Below are positions 15,972 to 25,563 of a stretch of DNA of 57,723 bases, in pieces; positions within the stretch are counted from its first letter, which is position 1; each line of letters starts with the position of its first letter. Source of the stretch: Nitriliruptor sp040882055 (GTDB lineage Bacteria; Actinomycetota; Nitriliruptoria; Nitriliruptorales; Nitriliruptoraceae); contig JBBECA010000093.1 of the NCBI GenBank assembly GCA_040882055.1, positions 1 through 57,723 of the forward strand. Direction: 5' to 3'. The notes under the pieces were generated by a model. That model did not search any database. It was not told the DNA's origin and worked only from the letters and a program-made list of their open reading frames with translations. Made by a program: the position numbers and the translations under genes.

Positions 15972-17137
15972 TGGACGCGGCACCCGCGGTGGTCCTGGTC
16001 GAGACCGACCCGGCGCTGCCGGGGCTGCTGCCGTTCCAGGCCTGGGACGTGCTCGGCACCGCGGACGTGGTGTGGCTGCGTGAGCCGGACGCCCACCCGG
16101 CGGCGCCGCACCTGCACTTCGCTGGGCTCGACCTCGAGCGGCTCGAACCGGCGCCGCTCGAGCGCGCCGATCTGGACCTGAACCGTCCCGGCGACGCGGC
16201 CGACCGCAAGCTCGCCAAGGCGTTGGTGCAGCGGGCGACCGCCGGTGGGCGCGCCGTCTACCTCCTCGGGCCGGACGACGGCGGGCTCCCGGTCGCCGTC
16301 GGTTCCGCCTCCCAGGGCAGCGGCGTCGAGGTGGAGCTGGTCTTCCTGGCCCAGCAGCCGGCGGGCATCGAGGTGGTGCGGCTCGCGGACGTGATGCGCC
16401 AGCTGCGCGACCCCGACGACGGTTGCCCGTGGGACCTCGAACAGGACCACGCCTCCCTCGTGCGCTACCTGATCGAGGAGACCTACGAGCTGGTCGACGC
16501 GATCGAGACCGGCGCCGACGTCGACATCGTCGAGGAGCTCGGGGACGTCCTGTTGCAGGTCGTCTTCCAGGCCCAGGTGGCAGCGGACCGGCGGGCGTTC
16601 ACCATCGACGACGTCGCGCGAGGGATCACCGACAAGCTCGTGCGTCGTCACCCCCACGTCTTCGCCGACGGGACCGCGTCCACGCCCGCCGAGGTGCAGG
16701 AGCACTGGGACCGCCTGAAGCAGGACGAGAAGCGACGGACCGGACCGTTCGACGGCGTTCCGGACGCGCTGCCGGGGCTGGTCCTGCTCGAGACCCTGCA
16801 GCGCAAGGCGGCCAAGCGCGGCTTCCGCTGGTCGGACCTCGCCGGCCCGGTCGCCAAGGTGCGCGAGGAGCTCGACGAGGTCGAGCGGGCCGCATCCGCT
16901 GGGGAGGACGTGGAGCGGCTCTCGGCCGAGGTCGGGGACCTGCTCGGGGCGGTGGTCGCGGTGGCCCGTCAGCTGGGGATCGATCCGGACCGGGCCGCCC
17001 GGGCCTCGGCCCGCACGTTCCGGACCCGGTTCGAGCAGGTCCTCGCCGAGGCGGCCGCGCGGGAGCTCGACCCCGACCAGCTCGGCACCGATGCCTGGCT
17101 CGAGCTGTGGGCCGCCGTGCGCGAGCGCGAGGGGTGA
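15971..17137 (+). CDS. mazG: Nucleoside triphosphate pyrophosphohydrolase MazG
   Basis: A 388-residue protein that hydrolyses NTPs to NMPs plus pyrophosphate and clears aberrant nucleotides. An N-terminal domain of about 135 residues, seen in actinobacterial MazG proteins, is followed by two MazG units. The first has the full metal-binding set EETYELVDAI and EELGDVLLQVVFQ; the second (VREELDEVERA, AEVGDLLGAVVAV) also retains acidic residues. The ATG overlaps the preceding stop (TGATG form). Its place before enolase matches the mycobacterial mfd / mazG / eno order. Confidence 0.93.
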   Translation: MDAAPAVVLVETDPALPGLLPFQAWDVLGTADVVWLREPDAHPAAPHLHFAGLDLERLEPAPLERADLDLNRPGDAADRKLAKALVQRATAGGRAVYLLGPDDGGLPVAVGSASQGSGVEVELVFLAQQPAGIEVVRLADVMRQLRDPDDGCPWDLEQDHASLVRYLIEETYELVDAIETGADVDIVEELGDVLLQVVFQAQVAADRRAFTIDDVARGITDKLVRRHPHVFADGTASTPAEVQEHWDRLKQDEKRRTGPFDGVPDALPGLVLLETLQRKAAKRGFRWSDLAGPVAKVREELDEVERAASAGEDVERLSAEVGDLLGAVVAVARQLGIDPDRAARASARTFRTRFEQVLAEAAARELDPDQLGTDAWLELWAAVREREG

Positions 17138-17178
17138 GGCCTCGCGCCACCGCTCCGCTCCGCGCGACGAGGCATCGC

Positions 17179-17184
17179 TAGGCT
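17179..17184 (+). promoter_or_regulatory. Probable -10 element of the zinc-ribbon gene
   Basis: TAGGCT followed by CG lies 35 bases upstream of the GTG. The same hexamer recurs before several other operons in this window. Confidence 0.45.
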
Positions 17185-17219
17185 CGCCGCGCGACCAGCG
17201 TCGACGCGGGAGACGGAGA

Positions 17220-17630
17220 GTGCCACCCGAGCAGTGCCCTGACTGCGGGCGGTTCCTCAAGCGGGCGCTGATCGTCGGCCTCGCCGACGGGCCCGCTCCC
17301 TGCCCGCGGTGCGGGGTCGAGCTGACCGCCGACCGGTTCAGTGGTGGGGCTCCGGACACCTCGGTGCGGCCGCCGGATCTGCGCCCCGACGAGGTCCACG
17401 ACGGCGAGGATCCGCTGCGGGGGTGGGACGCCGGCGTGCCGGTCGGCGTCGACGCCATCCGTGACGAACGCCCCTTCCCGGTGGACACCGTGGTGGTGCT
17501 CGGGGCCGCCGGTGTCGGTCTCGTGTTCGGGTTCGGGCTCGGCCGTCGTCGTGGGCGCGACGCGCTGCTCGGCGCCCTCGGCGCCGCGATCGGCGCCGGG
17601 GTGGCCCGCCGCATCTGGGAGCTGCCGTAG
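17220..17630 (+). CDS. Zinc-ribbon membrane protein of unknown function
   Basis: A 136-residue protein. The N-terminus has CPDCG and CPRCG pairs about 22 residues apart, forming a rubredoxin-like zinc ribbon. An acidic linker follows (about 50-85), then a Gly/Ala-rich hydrophobic segment (about 88-105) and a second short one (about 113-128) separated by a basic RRRGR patch. The GTG at 17220 follows GGAGACGGAGA. It lies between mazG and eno, where mycobacteria have a small lipoprotein gene. I do not recognise a named family. Confidence 0.7.
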   Translation: MPPEQCPDCGRFLKRALIVGLADGPAPCPRCGVELTADRFSGGAPDTSVRPPDLRPDEVHDGEDPLRGWDAGVPVGVDAIRDERPFPVDTVVVLGAAGVGLVFGFGLGRRRGRDALLGALGAAIGAGVARRIWELP

Positions 17631-17672
17631 CCGCGTGCCACGTGTGGTGGCTGTTGCTCGTGTGATGCCTCG

Positions 17673-17701
17673 TTGTCAACGGTGTGCGTGTGTCGTACCG
17701 T
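17673..17701 (+). promoter_or_regulatory. Strong promoter of eno
   Basis: TTGTCA (17673-17678) and TACCGT (17696-17701) are separated by exactly 17 bases, the best -35/-10 pair in the window. The expected transcription start is about 28 bases before the eno GTG, consistent with high expression of a glycolytic gene. Confidence 0.75.
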
Positions 17702-17735
17702 CGCGCGCGTTCGCCTCGCCCGTCAGGACCGCTAC

Positions 17736-19024
<1,289 letters not shown>

Positions 19025-19028
<4 letters not shown>

Positions 19029-19534
19029 CCGGCAGCTCGCCCCGTCGACCGGATGCGCCGCCGGTCGCCCGCGCCTCGCGACGGGCGCCAGCACCGGTGC
19101 GTCGGGTCGCCGCAGCGATCTCCGACGTCGGCGCCGGGCTCCGTGAGCTGTCGGTCGGCGCCCGCTCCGGTCAGCGGCCGCTCCTCGTCGTCCTCGTCAT
19201 CTCGGTCGTGCTCGGCGTGATCATGCTCTCGGGTCCCTTCGAGCGGTACGCCGACGGCCGGACCCGGGTCGAAGCCCTGCATGCCACGGCGAGCGCGCTC
19301 GAGGAGGAGAACGCCCGTCTCGACCGCCGGGCGGAGCTGCTCACCGACCCGACCGAACTCGAGCGCCTCGCCCGCGAGGAGCAGGGCATGATCCGCCCGG
19401 GCGAGGTCCCCTACACCCTCGTCCCGCCCGAGGTGGACCGCCCCGTGATCGCCGAGCGGCGGGGCACGCCCGCCGACGAGCCCACCCCCGCGTGGTACGT
19501 GCGGCTCTGGACCGACGTGCGCAGCTGGTTCTGA
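19025..19534 (+). CDS. divIC: Septum formation initiator DivIC/FtsB-like
   Basis: A 169-residue bitopic cell-division protein. A long basic, Pro/Ala-rich cytoplasmic N-terminus is followed by one membrane helix (about 55-72), a coiled coil (about 80-115, EALHATASALEEENARLDRR) and the conserved DPTELERLAREEQGMIRPGEVPY segment. It probably joins the FtsL/FtsQ complex at the septum. The GTG overlaps the eno stop, the typical actinobacterial eno-divIC coupling. The DUF501 and ppx genes that usually follow are displaced by about 5 kb. Confidence 0.92.
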
Positions 19535-19556
19535 GCGCGCGGCGCCACGCGGCTGC

Positions 19557-20678
19557 TCAGTCGGCAGCTGCGATGGTCGCGGCGATCTCGGCTCCCCGGG
19601 AGCCTCCGGTGGGCGCCGGGCTCCCTGCGGCCCGCGCCGCCACCAGCGCCTCGACCTCCTCGGCGATGCGTTCATCGCTGTCGGACAGCTCCTGGACGTC
19701 GAGGTCCTGGAACTGCAGCACGCCCATGTCCTCGTAGGCGCGCTGCACCTTCGGCCCCCACAGCCCGATGTCCTTGACCGTCGGCACCACGCGGCTGAAG
19801 AGGGCCTTGCGGAACTCGGTCATCATCTGGTGACGATCGACGTAGCGGCACAGCTCGTCGGCGTCGTAGCCGAGGGTCTCCCAGACCTCGCGGGCGAGGA
19901 AGCGATCGCGCAGCAGGTACGACGCCTCGACGACGAACTCCTCCCGTTCGGCGCGCTCCGGCTCGGTGAGCTCGGCGTAGGCATCTTTCAGCGCCAACCG
20001 ACCGAAGGCGATGTGACGGGCCTCGTCCTGCATGACGTAGGCGTTGATCGACTTGGCGAGCGGGTCGCCGGTGAAGTCCCGGATCATGGAGAACGCGGCG
20101 AGCGCCACACCCTCGATCATCACCTGCATCCCGAGGTAGGTGAAGTCCCAGCGGGGGTCGGTGATCGTCTGGTCGAGCAGGCTCCGCAGCGAGTCGTTGA
20201 TGGGGTAGGCGAGCTGCAGCTTCTCGTGCAGGAACCGTGAGTAGGTCTCGACGTGACGTGCCTCGTCCATGGTCTGGGTCGCGGCGTAGAACTTGCTGTC
20301 GATGTCGGGGACGGTCGAGACGATCTTGGCCGAGCAGACCAGCGCACCCTGCTCGCCGTGGAGGAACTGCGAGTTGGTCCACGCCATGTAGTGGTGACGG
20401 ACGTGGTCCTTCTCGGCGCGCGAGAGCTTCTCCCAGGTGGGGGAGCCGAAGATCGGCACCACCTCGTCGGGCGCGACGCTCTGATCGGTGGGGTCCGGAT
20501 CGTGCGACCAGTCGATGCGGTGCACCGCATCCCACTGCTTGTCCTTGCCCTTCTGGTACAGGTTCAGCATGCGTTCGCGTCCCGCCTGGTAGTCCCAGGT
20601 GAACGCGACCGTCGAGGCGACCCCGGGGATCTGCCACCCGGTCTCCTCGACGGGCACGGTGTAGGTGTGGGTCTGCAC
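19557..20678 (-). CDS. Ferritin-like diiron protein, uncharacterised oxygenase or oxidase
   Basis: A 373-residue soluble protein with the complete ligand set of a carboxylate-bridged diiron four-helix bundle: Glu109 (HGEQ), Glu139/His142 (DEARH), Glu189 (MIEGVAL) and Glu219/His222 (DEARH). This matches the E / ExxH / E / ExxH layout shared by ribonucleotide reductase R2, AurF-type N-oxygenases and ferritin-like proteins. It is not obviously any named member, and no reductase or ferredoxin gene is adjacent. The GTG at 20678 lies five bases after AGGAG; the open frame extends further upstream without such a signal. The substrate is unknown. Confidence 0.8.
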   Translation of the reverse strand: MQTHTYTVPVEETGWQIPGVASTVAFTWDYQAGRERMLNLYQKGKDKQWDAVHRIDWSHDPDPTDQSVAPDEVVPIFGSPTWEKLSRAEKDHVRHHYMAWTNSQFLHGEQGALVCSAKIVSTVPDIDSKFYAATQTMDEARHVETYSRFLHEKLQLAYPINDSLRSLLDQTITDPRWDFTYLGMQVMIEGVALAAFSMIRDFTGDPLAKSINAYVMQDEARHIAFGRLALKDAYAELTEPERAEREEFVVEASYLLRDRFLAREVWETLGYDADELCRYVDRHQMMTEFRKALFSRVVPTVKDIGLWGPKVQRAYEDMGVLQFQDLDVQELSDSDERIAEEVEALVAARAAGSPAPTGGSRGAEIAATIAAAD

Positions 20679-20890
20679 GCTGACTCCTGCTCCCTCAAGA
20701 TCCTGCTGCGGCGAGCTCCGCCACCGATGGGACGACTGAACGCGACGCGTCACACCGTCCGCAACCACCACCGGTCGCACCGCAGCCCCGGTCCCGCGCA
20801 CCGCGCGCATCCAGCTCGGCACGGCGGGGTCACGGCCGCCCGGCAGTGACCGGACAGGAACGGGCACGGCCGCCGGGCCCGCGGTCGCTC

Positions 20891-20896
20891 TAGCGT
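20891..20896 (+). promoter_or_regulatory. Probable -10 element of the symporter-UspA operon
   Basis: TAGCGT lies 30 bases upstream of the symporter ATG, within the 248-base divergent gap next to the diiron gene. The rest of the gap (20679-20890) shows no further clear element. Confidence 0.45.
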
Positions 20897-20926
20897 CCTG
20901 CTCCGGCGGCCGAGGGGGAGCGTGCG

Positions 20927-22513
20927 ATGCCGGAGTTCGATCTGCAGGCGATCGACCTGATCGTCATCGTGGCCTACATCCTCGCCATCGTCGGTATCGG
21001 CTTCTGGGTCGGCCGCGGGCAGAGCGACTCCGACAGCTTCTTCCTCGCCGGTCGCGGGATGACCTGGCCGCTCGTGGGCTTCTCGCTCATCGTGACCAAC
21101 TTCTCCGGCACCCAGTTCCTCGGCCTCGCCGGCGCCGGGTACGACACCGGCATCATGGTGTGGAACTACGAGTGGATGGCCACGCTCGTCCTGCTGTTCT
21201 TCGCGGTGCTGATCCTGCCGATCTACCTGCAGACGAAGATCAGCACCGTCCCGGAGTACATGGAGCTGCGCTACGACCGCCGCTCGCGCTACGTGTTCTC
21301 GGGGTTCACGGTCCTGACCGGGATGCTCATCGACACGGCCGGGGCGATGTTCGCCGGCGCGATCGTGCTGCAGCTGCTGTTCCCACAGGTCCCGCTGATG
21401 GTGCACATCATCATCATCGCGGTGCTCGGCGGCGGCTACGTGATCGTCGGTGGGCTCAAGTCGGTCATGATCACCGACACCATCCAGGGCGTGATCCTGC
21501 TCATCGCCACCGGGGTCATCTTCGCGATGGCGTTCTCGCGGTTCGACTTCGACTGGAGCGTGTTCGCCGAGATGGCGCCCGAGGACGGGTTCACGATCGC
21601 GCCACCGCCCGACGACGACTTCCTGCCGTGGCCGGGGATCTTCACCGGCGCGATCTGGCTCGGCTTCTACGTCTGGATCACCAACCACATCGTGGTGCAG
21701 CGCGTGCTGGCCGCCAAGAACCTGGATCACGGTCGCTGGGGCGCGCTGTTCGCCGGTGCCATGCAGCTTCCCTGGCTGGTCCTGCTGATCTTCCCCGGGA
21801 TCCTGGCCCGGGGGATCTTCCCCGACATCGAGGACTCGAACCTGGTCTGGCCCTCGCTGATCTTCGAGGTCCTGCCCGTCGGTATCCGGGGCTTCATCGC
21901 GGCCGCCCTGCTCGCGGCGCTGATGTCGACGCTGGACTCGGTGCTGAACGGGGCTGCGAGCCTCATCATCAACGACTTCGTCAAGACCCGGGACAAGGAG
22001 TACAGCCAGGAGCGGCTGTTGTGGCTCAGCCGGGTGACCGTCGGGGTGCTGATGGTGGTCGCGGCGGCCTGGGCGCCGGTGATCACCACCTTCGACGGGC
22101 TGGTGGCCTACTTCCAGTCCTTCCTCGGCTACCTGACGATGCCCATCGTCGTCGTCCTGCTCGGCGGCATCTTCTGGAAGCGCGCCACGGCCAAGGCCGC
22201 CTTCCTGACGATGGCGATCGGGCTCCCGATCGGCCTCGTGGGGTTCGCGACGGGTGAGCTGTTCGAGCTGCACTCCGTGCAGTTCCTGTACGCGACCGGG
22301 GTCATGGTGCTGATCAGCGCGGTGCTCTTCGTCGCGATCTCGCTCGTCACGCCGGCACGCGAGTACGCCGAGCTCGACCAGGTCGTCTTCGACCGGGGCA
22401 CCTGGCGCGACGAGACCGAGGGGCTGCGCGGCAAGCCGGTGTGGCAGAACTACCGGTGGCTGTCGCTGGCCATCCTGGTGCTCACCATCGCCGTCGTCGT
22501 CCCCTTCATCTAG
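20927..22513 (+). CDS. Sodium:solute symporter family transporter
   Basis: A 528-residue integral membrane protein with about 13-14 hydrophobic helices. SSS features include FFLAGRGMTWPLVGFSLI in the first helix pair, FSGTQFLGLAGAGYD, STVPEYMELRYDRRSRY and the sodium-site region AALLAALMSTLDSVLNGAAS. It belongs to the SGLT-like branch. The substrate (sugar, inositol, organic acid or similar) cannot be told. The ATG has CGAGGGGGAG upstream. A UspA gene follows after 12 bases, so transport and a stress protein are co-expressed. Confidence 0.9.
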   Translation: MPEFDLQAIDLIVIVAYILAIVGIGFWVGRGQSDSDSFFLAGRGMTWPLVGFSLIVTNFSGTQFLGLAGAGYDTGIMVWNYEWMATLVLLFFAVLILPIYLQTKISTVPEYMELRYDRRSRYVFSGFTVLTGMLIDTAGAMFAGAIVLQLLFPQVPLMVHIIIIAVLGGGYVIVGGLKSVMITDTIQGVILLIATGVIFAMAFSRFDFDWSVFAEMAPEDGFTIAPPPDDDFLPWPGIFTGAIWLGFYVWITNHIVVQRVLAAKNLDHGRWGALFAGAMQLPWLVLLIFPGILARGIFPDIEDSNLVWPSLIFEVLPVGIRGFIAAALLAALMSTLDSVLNGAASLIINDFVKTRDKEYSQERLLWLSRVTVGVLMVVAAAWAPVITTFDGLVAYFQSFLGYLTMPIVVVLLGGIFWKRATAKAAFLTMAIGLPIGLVGFATGELFELHSVQFLYATGVMVLISAVLFVAISLVTPAREYAELDQVVFDRGTWRDETEGLRGKPVWQNYRWLSLAILVLTIAVVVPFI

Positions 22514-22525
22514 AGGAGCTACGAG

Positions 22526-22993
22526 GTGGCCTTCTTCCCGACCCCCATCGTCGTCGGAACCGACGGCACCCCGAGCAGCCGCCACGCCCTCCTGGCCGCG
22601 GTCGAGCTCGCCGAGGCGACCGGTTCGGCGCTGCACATCGCGCACGTGCGGTTGACCGCCGGCACGTTGCACGGTCGCCCGATGACACCCGGGCAGCGCG
22701 AGCGGGCGGACGACGAGGCCACCGCCCTGCTCGAGCGGGAGCGGGAGGTCGCGGTCGAGCACGGGGCCGAGGTCGCGGGGACCCACCTGCGCTACGGCGA
22801 GCGCATCGACCTCGCGTTCGTCGAGCTGCAGGAGGAGCTCGGTGCCGGCCTGCTGGTGGTCGGTGACCCCGACACCGGCTCGCTGTTGCAGCGGCTGACG
22901 GGGCAGACCACGAGCACGACCGGCACGGTGCGTCGCTCCGGCGCGTCGGTGCTGGTGGTCCGTGAACGAGCGGGGATGGCGCCGAACGACTGA
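22526..22993 (+). CDS. Universal stress protein UspA family
   Basis: A 155-residue single-domain Usp. The start PIVVGTDGTPSSRHALLAA holds the conserved Asp, but the ATP-binding loop near the C-terminus reads GDPDTGSLLQRLTGQTTSTTG, a weak match to G-2x-G-9x-G(S/T), so nucleotide binding is uncertain. The GTG at 22526 follows AGAGGAG. Co-transcription with the symporter suggests it tunes that transporter or responds to its substrate (inference). Confidence 0.85.
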   Translation: MAFFPTPIVVGTDGTPSSRHALLAAVELAEATGSALHIAHVRLTAGTLHGRPMTPGQRERADDEATALLEREREVAVEHGAEVAGTHLRYGERIDLAFVELQEELGAGLLVVGDPDTGSLLQRLTGQTTSTTGTVRRSGASVLVVRERAGMAPND

Positions 22994-23006
22994 CCCCGTC
23001 GGCGGG

Positions 23007-24200
23007 TCAGCCGCGGGCGGCGCGGGCGGAGTCGTGGTCGCCCCGCTCGGTCGCACGCGCCGCCAGGCGGTCGAAGGCCGCGCTCGTGACATCATCGAGC
23101 TCCGGGTCGCCGGTGGGGTGGCGCAGGCGCCGGGCGGCGGAGCTGACCAGGTCGGCGGCCGACCGCTGCAGACCCGATGCCAGGATCCGGTCGCCGTCGC
23201 GGACGACGTCGGTCGGCAGGCCGCGGTCGAGCAACCGACCGAGCAAGGCCTCGAGGTAGTGCAGGATCTCGATCGCGGTCGCGCTGTCGCCGCTGGCTCC
23301 GGCCAGACGGCAGATGTCGGTCAGCTCCCCGAGCGACCACGCGATGTCGCTGCGTTCGTCGCGGGCGCGGCCGATCGCGACGGTCGAACGCAGCGCATCC
23401 GCGGTCGCCTCGTCGACGGCGGCGTCGAGGGTGACGACGGTGGTGCCGGGCGCGACGAACGAGCCCGGCGCGACCTGGAGCTCGGCGCGCGACCCCGCCG
23501 GCAGGAGCCCGACGAGCCGGTGACGGTCGATCGCACGCACCCACCCGAGCTGCGCCGAGGCGATCTCGCGCTCGACCACGTGGGGCTCGGCCGGCGGCGG
23601 TTCGTCGTCGAGGCGGTCGGTCGCGTCGAGGACGCGGAACGCCTCGTCGGCGAGCTGGCGTACCAGCTCGGAGGTGTCGAGCCGTTCGGCGGCGTGCCGG
23701 ACGGCCAGCAGGATGGCGAGCAGGGCCGCGACGAGCGTCGCGAACGCCAGGATCGTGGCGATGGGTGGGGTGACGCCGCGGTCCTCGGGCGGCGCGCCGA
23801 GGGCCACGGTGGACAGCAGGGCGAACGACGCGAGCATCCAACCGGCCGTGGCGCGCTGGAAGCGATCGTCGAGGAAGCGCGAGAGGGTGCGGGCGTGGAA
23901 CTCGCCGGACACCAGGCTCACGACGATGGACCGCATCCAGAGGGCGAAGACCACCACGGTGATCGAGGCACCGGTCAGGGTGATCAGCAGGTCGGTGGCC
24001 CGACCGGGGGGGACCGGCAGCGACCACCCGACCGCGTGGTCCAGCGCCAGCGCTGCCACGGCCAGCGTGATGCCCGCGGCGACGCCGAACGCGGCGCGGA
24101 CGGCGAGATCGCCCGCGGCTCGCAGCAGCACGCCGGTCATCGGCGCGCGGCTGGCCAGCCAGGTGCGGAAGCGGGTCACCAGGGGAGCGGATGGCGCCAC
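23007..24200 (-). CDS. DUF2254 family membrane protein
   Basis: A 397-residue protein with four hydrophobic helices in the first 170 residues (two early, then SITVVVFALWMRSIVVSLV and a pair around 110-165). A large cytoplasmic part follows, with DRHRLVGLLPAGSRAELQVAPG and DIAWSLGELTDI-type segments. This layout fits DUF2254, a family without known function. The GTG at 24200 stands four bases after GAGGAA; longer upstream reading is proline-rich and unlikely. Transcribed alone on the minus strand. Confidence 0.8.
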   Translation of the reverse strand: MAPSAPLVTRFRTWLASRAPMTGVLLRAAGDLAVRAAFGVAAGITLAVAALALDHAVGWSLPVPPGRATDLLITLTGASITVVVFALWMRSIVVSLVSGEFHARTLSRFLDDRFQRATAGWMLASFALLSTVALGAPPEDRGVTPPIATILAFATLVAALLAILLAVRHAAERLDTSELVRQLADEAFRVLDATDRLDDEPPPAEPHVVEREIASAQLGWVRAIDRHRLVGLLPAGSRAELQVAPGSFVAPGTTVVTLDAAVDEATADALRSTVAIGRARDERSDIAWSLGELTDICRLAGASGDSATAIEILHYLEALLGRLLDRGLPTDVVRDGDRILASGLQRSAADLVSSAARRLRHPTGDPELDDVTSAAFDRLAARATERGDHDSARAARG

Positions 24201-24303
24201 GTGGTTCCTCGGACGGTTCGGGGACGTGACCCGGGTACCGCACGACGCGACGCTCTGGGGCGGGTCCGCCCCGTCCCCGCGTCCGTCGGGCGGGCCCACG
24301 GTG

Positions 24304-24332
24304 TTGCCGTGTGGGAGGTCGCTCCGTACCGT
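24304..24332 (+). promoter_or_regulatory. Promoter of the S1 / DUF501 / ppx operon
   Basis: TTGCCG (24304-24309) and TACCGT (24327-24332) are 17 bases apart, with the same -10 as the eno promoter. The leader to the first gene would be about 135 bases and contains a small hairpin at 24344-24360 (ACCCCG / CGGGGT). Confidence 0.65.
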
Positions 24333-24472
24333 AGACAGGTCGGACCCCGTCCACCGGGGTGCGACCAGCACCGCGGACGGTCACGGATCGTCCTGCGCGC
24401 CCCGCCCGCACTCCGCGGACGGGCTCAGACCAGCTAGATCGGCCGCTCCGGTGGCCACGACCGGGTCCCACG

Positions 24473-24892
24473 GTGCCGCGCGCACACCCGACGGCCCACA
24501 GGGAGTTGATCGCACTGCAGGGACAGATCGTCAAGGGCAAGGTCGTACGGCTCGAGGAGTACGGCGCGTTCGTCGAGGTGACCACCGAGGAGGGCACCAC
24601 CGTCACCGGTCTGGTGCACGTCTCCGAGGTCTCCACCGAGTTCGTCGAGAACATCTACGCCGAGCTGGCCGAGGGTGACGAGGTCGACGTCAAGGTCCTC
24701 GACATCAAGGAGGACGGCAAGGTCGACCTCTCGATCAAGCGCGCCGACCCGGACTGGCAGGACGAGGAGTCCGTCAACCTGCGGTCGAAGCTCGACAAGG
24801 ACTTCAACAAGCGGCTGCGCCGCTTCATGCACAAGTCCCAGATGATCCAGGGTGAGGCCCGCCGTCAGAAGCGCGGTAAGATCGAGTCGTGA
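24473..24892 (+). CDS. S1 RNA-binding domain protein
   Basis: About 139 residues with a single S1 domain in the first half: GQIVKGKVVRLEEYGAFVEV, GLVHVSEVS, GDEVDVKVLDIKEDGKVDLSIKRA. A basic tail follows (DKDFNKRLRRFMHKSQMIQ). It resembles the small S1 proteins related to Bacillus YabR, probably ribosome- or RNA-associated. The start is uncertain: GTG 24473 lacks a clear ribosome-binding site, while TTG 24506 lies directly after AGGGAG. It ends in a GTGA overlap with the DUF501 gene. Confidence 0.8.
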   Translation: MPRAHPTAHRELIALQGQIVKGKVVRLEEYGAFVEVTTEEGTTVTGLVHVSEVSTEFVENIYAELAEGDEVDVKVLDIKEDGKVDLSIKRADPDWQDEESVNLRSKLDKDFNKRLRRFMHKSQMIQGEARRQKRGKIES

Positions 24893-25563
24893 AAGCTGAC
24901 CGGACCCCGGACGCCGACGCGCCGGGTTCCGCTTCGAGGGCCACGCGCCGCCCGGCGATCCGGCCAGCGGCGCCGGGTCGGGTCCCTCAGCCCGACGATC
25001 CCCGTGCGGGCGACGCGGTCCACCGCGACCCGGCCGCCGCCTACGCCCGTGCAGCAGCGGCGCCGGCGGCCGATGCGCGCGAGCGCGCGATCGTGACCGC
25101 CCAGCTCGGTCGGCCCGCCCGCGGTCGGCCGGCGGTGGTGCACCGCTGCCGCTGGGGACTGCCGACCGTCGTCCGCGTCGATCCGACGCTCGAGGACGGG
25201 ACGCCGTTCCCGACCACCTTCTGGCTGGCGTGCCCGGCGCTGCGCAGCGGCATCGGCACGCTCGAAGCCGACCAGTGCATGGTGGGCTTGAACGACCGGT
25301 TGCAGGAGGACGGAGCCTTCGCCGGCGAGTACGCGGCGGCCCACGAACGCTACGTCGCCTTCCGTGACGAGCTCGGGGGGCCGCTCGCAGGCGATCCGGG
25401 CGCCGGCGGGATGCCGGGGTACGTCAAGTGCCTCCACGTCCACGCCGCCCACCACCTGGCCACCGGGGACAACCCCGTCGGGGAGTGGACCGTCGACGCG
25501 GCCTCGCCCGTGCGCTGCAGCGGCCCGTGCGTCGATCCCGCCGACCTGCCGGATGCCCCGTGA
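24889..25563 (+). CDS. DUF501 domain protein
   Basis: A 224-residue protein. The first 60 residues are a low-complexity Ala/Pro/Arg extension; the DUF501 core follows (IVTAQLGRPARG, FPTTFWLACP, MPGYVKCLHVHAAHHLATGDNPVG, CSGPCVD). Conserved Cys and His residues in the C-terminal half could bind metal. The family is always close to divIC and ppx in actinobacteria, but its function is unknown to me. It overlaps both neighbours by GTGA, giving a tightly coupled operon. Confidence 0.88.
   Translation: MKADRTPDADAPGSASRATRRPAIRPAAPGRVPQPDDPRAGDAVHRDPAAAYARAAAAPAADARERAIVTAQLGRPARGRPAVVHRCRWGLPTVVRVDPTLEDGTPFPTTFWLACPALRSGIGTLEADQCMVGLNDRLQEDGAFAGEYAAAHERYVAFRDELGGPLAGDPGAGGMPGYVKCLHVHAAHHLATGDNPVGEWTVDAASPVRCSGPCVDPADLPDAP

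Noticed and set aside
20750..23095. 781-codon open frame antisense to the symporter and UspA genes
   Set aside because: The sense frame has clear membrane helices and family motifs; the antisense frame is low-complexity His/Arg/Glu sequence.
24359..24472. Longer N-terminus for the S1 protein starting at 24359
   Set aside because: The extension is Pro/Arg-rich, lies within the predicted leader and hairpin, and is unlike S1-family starts.
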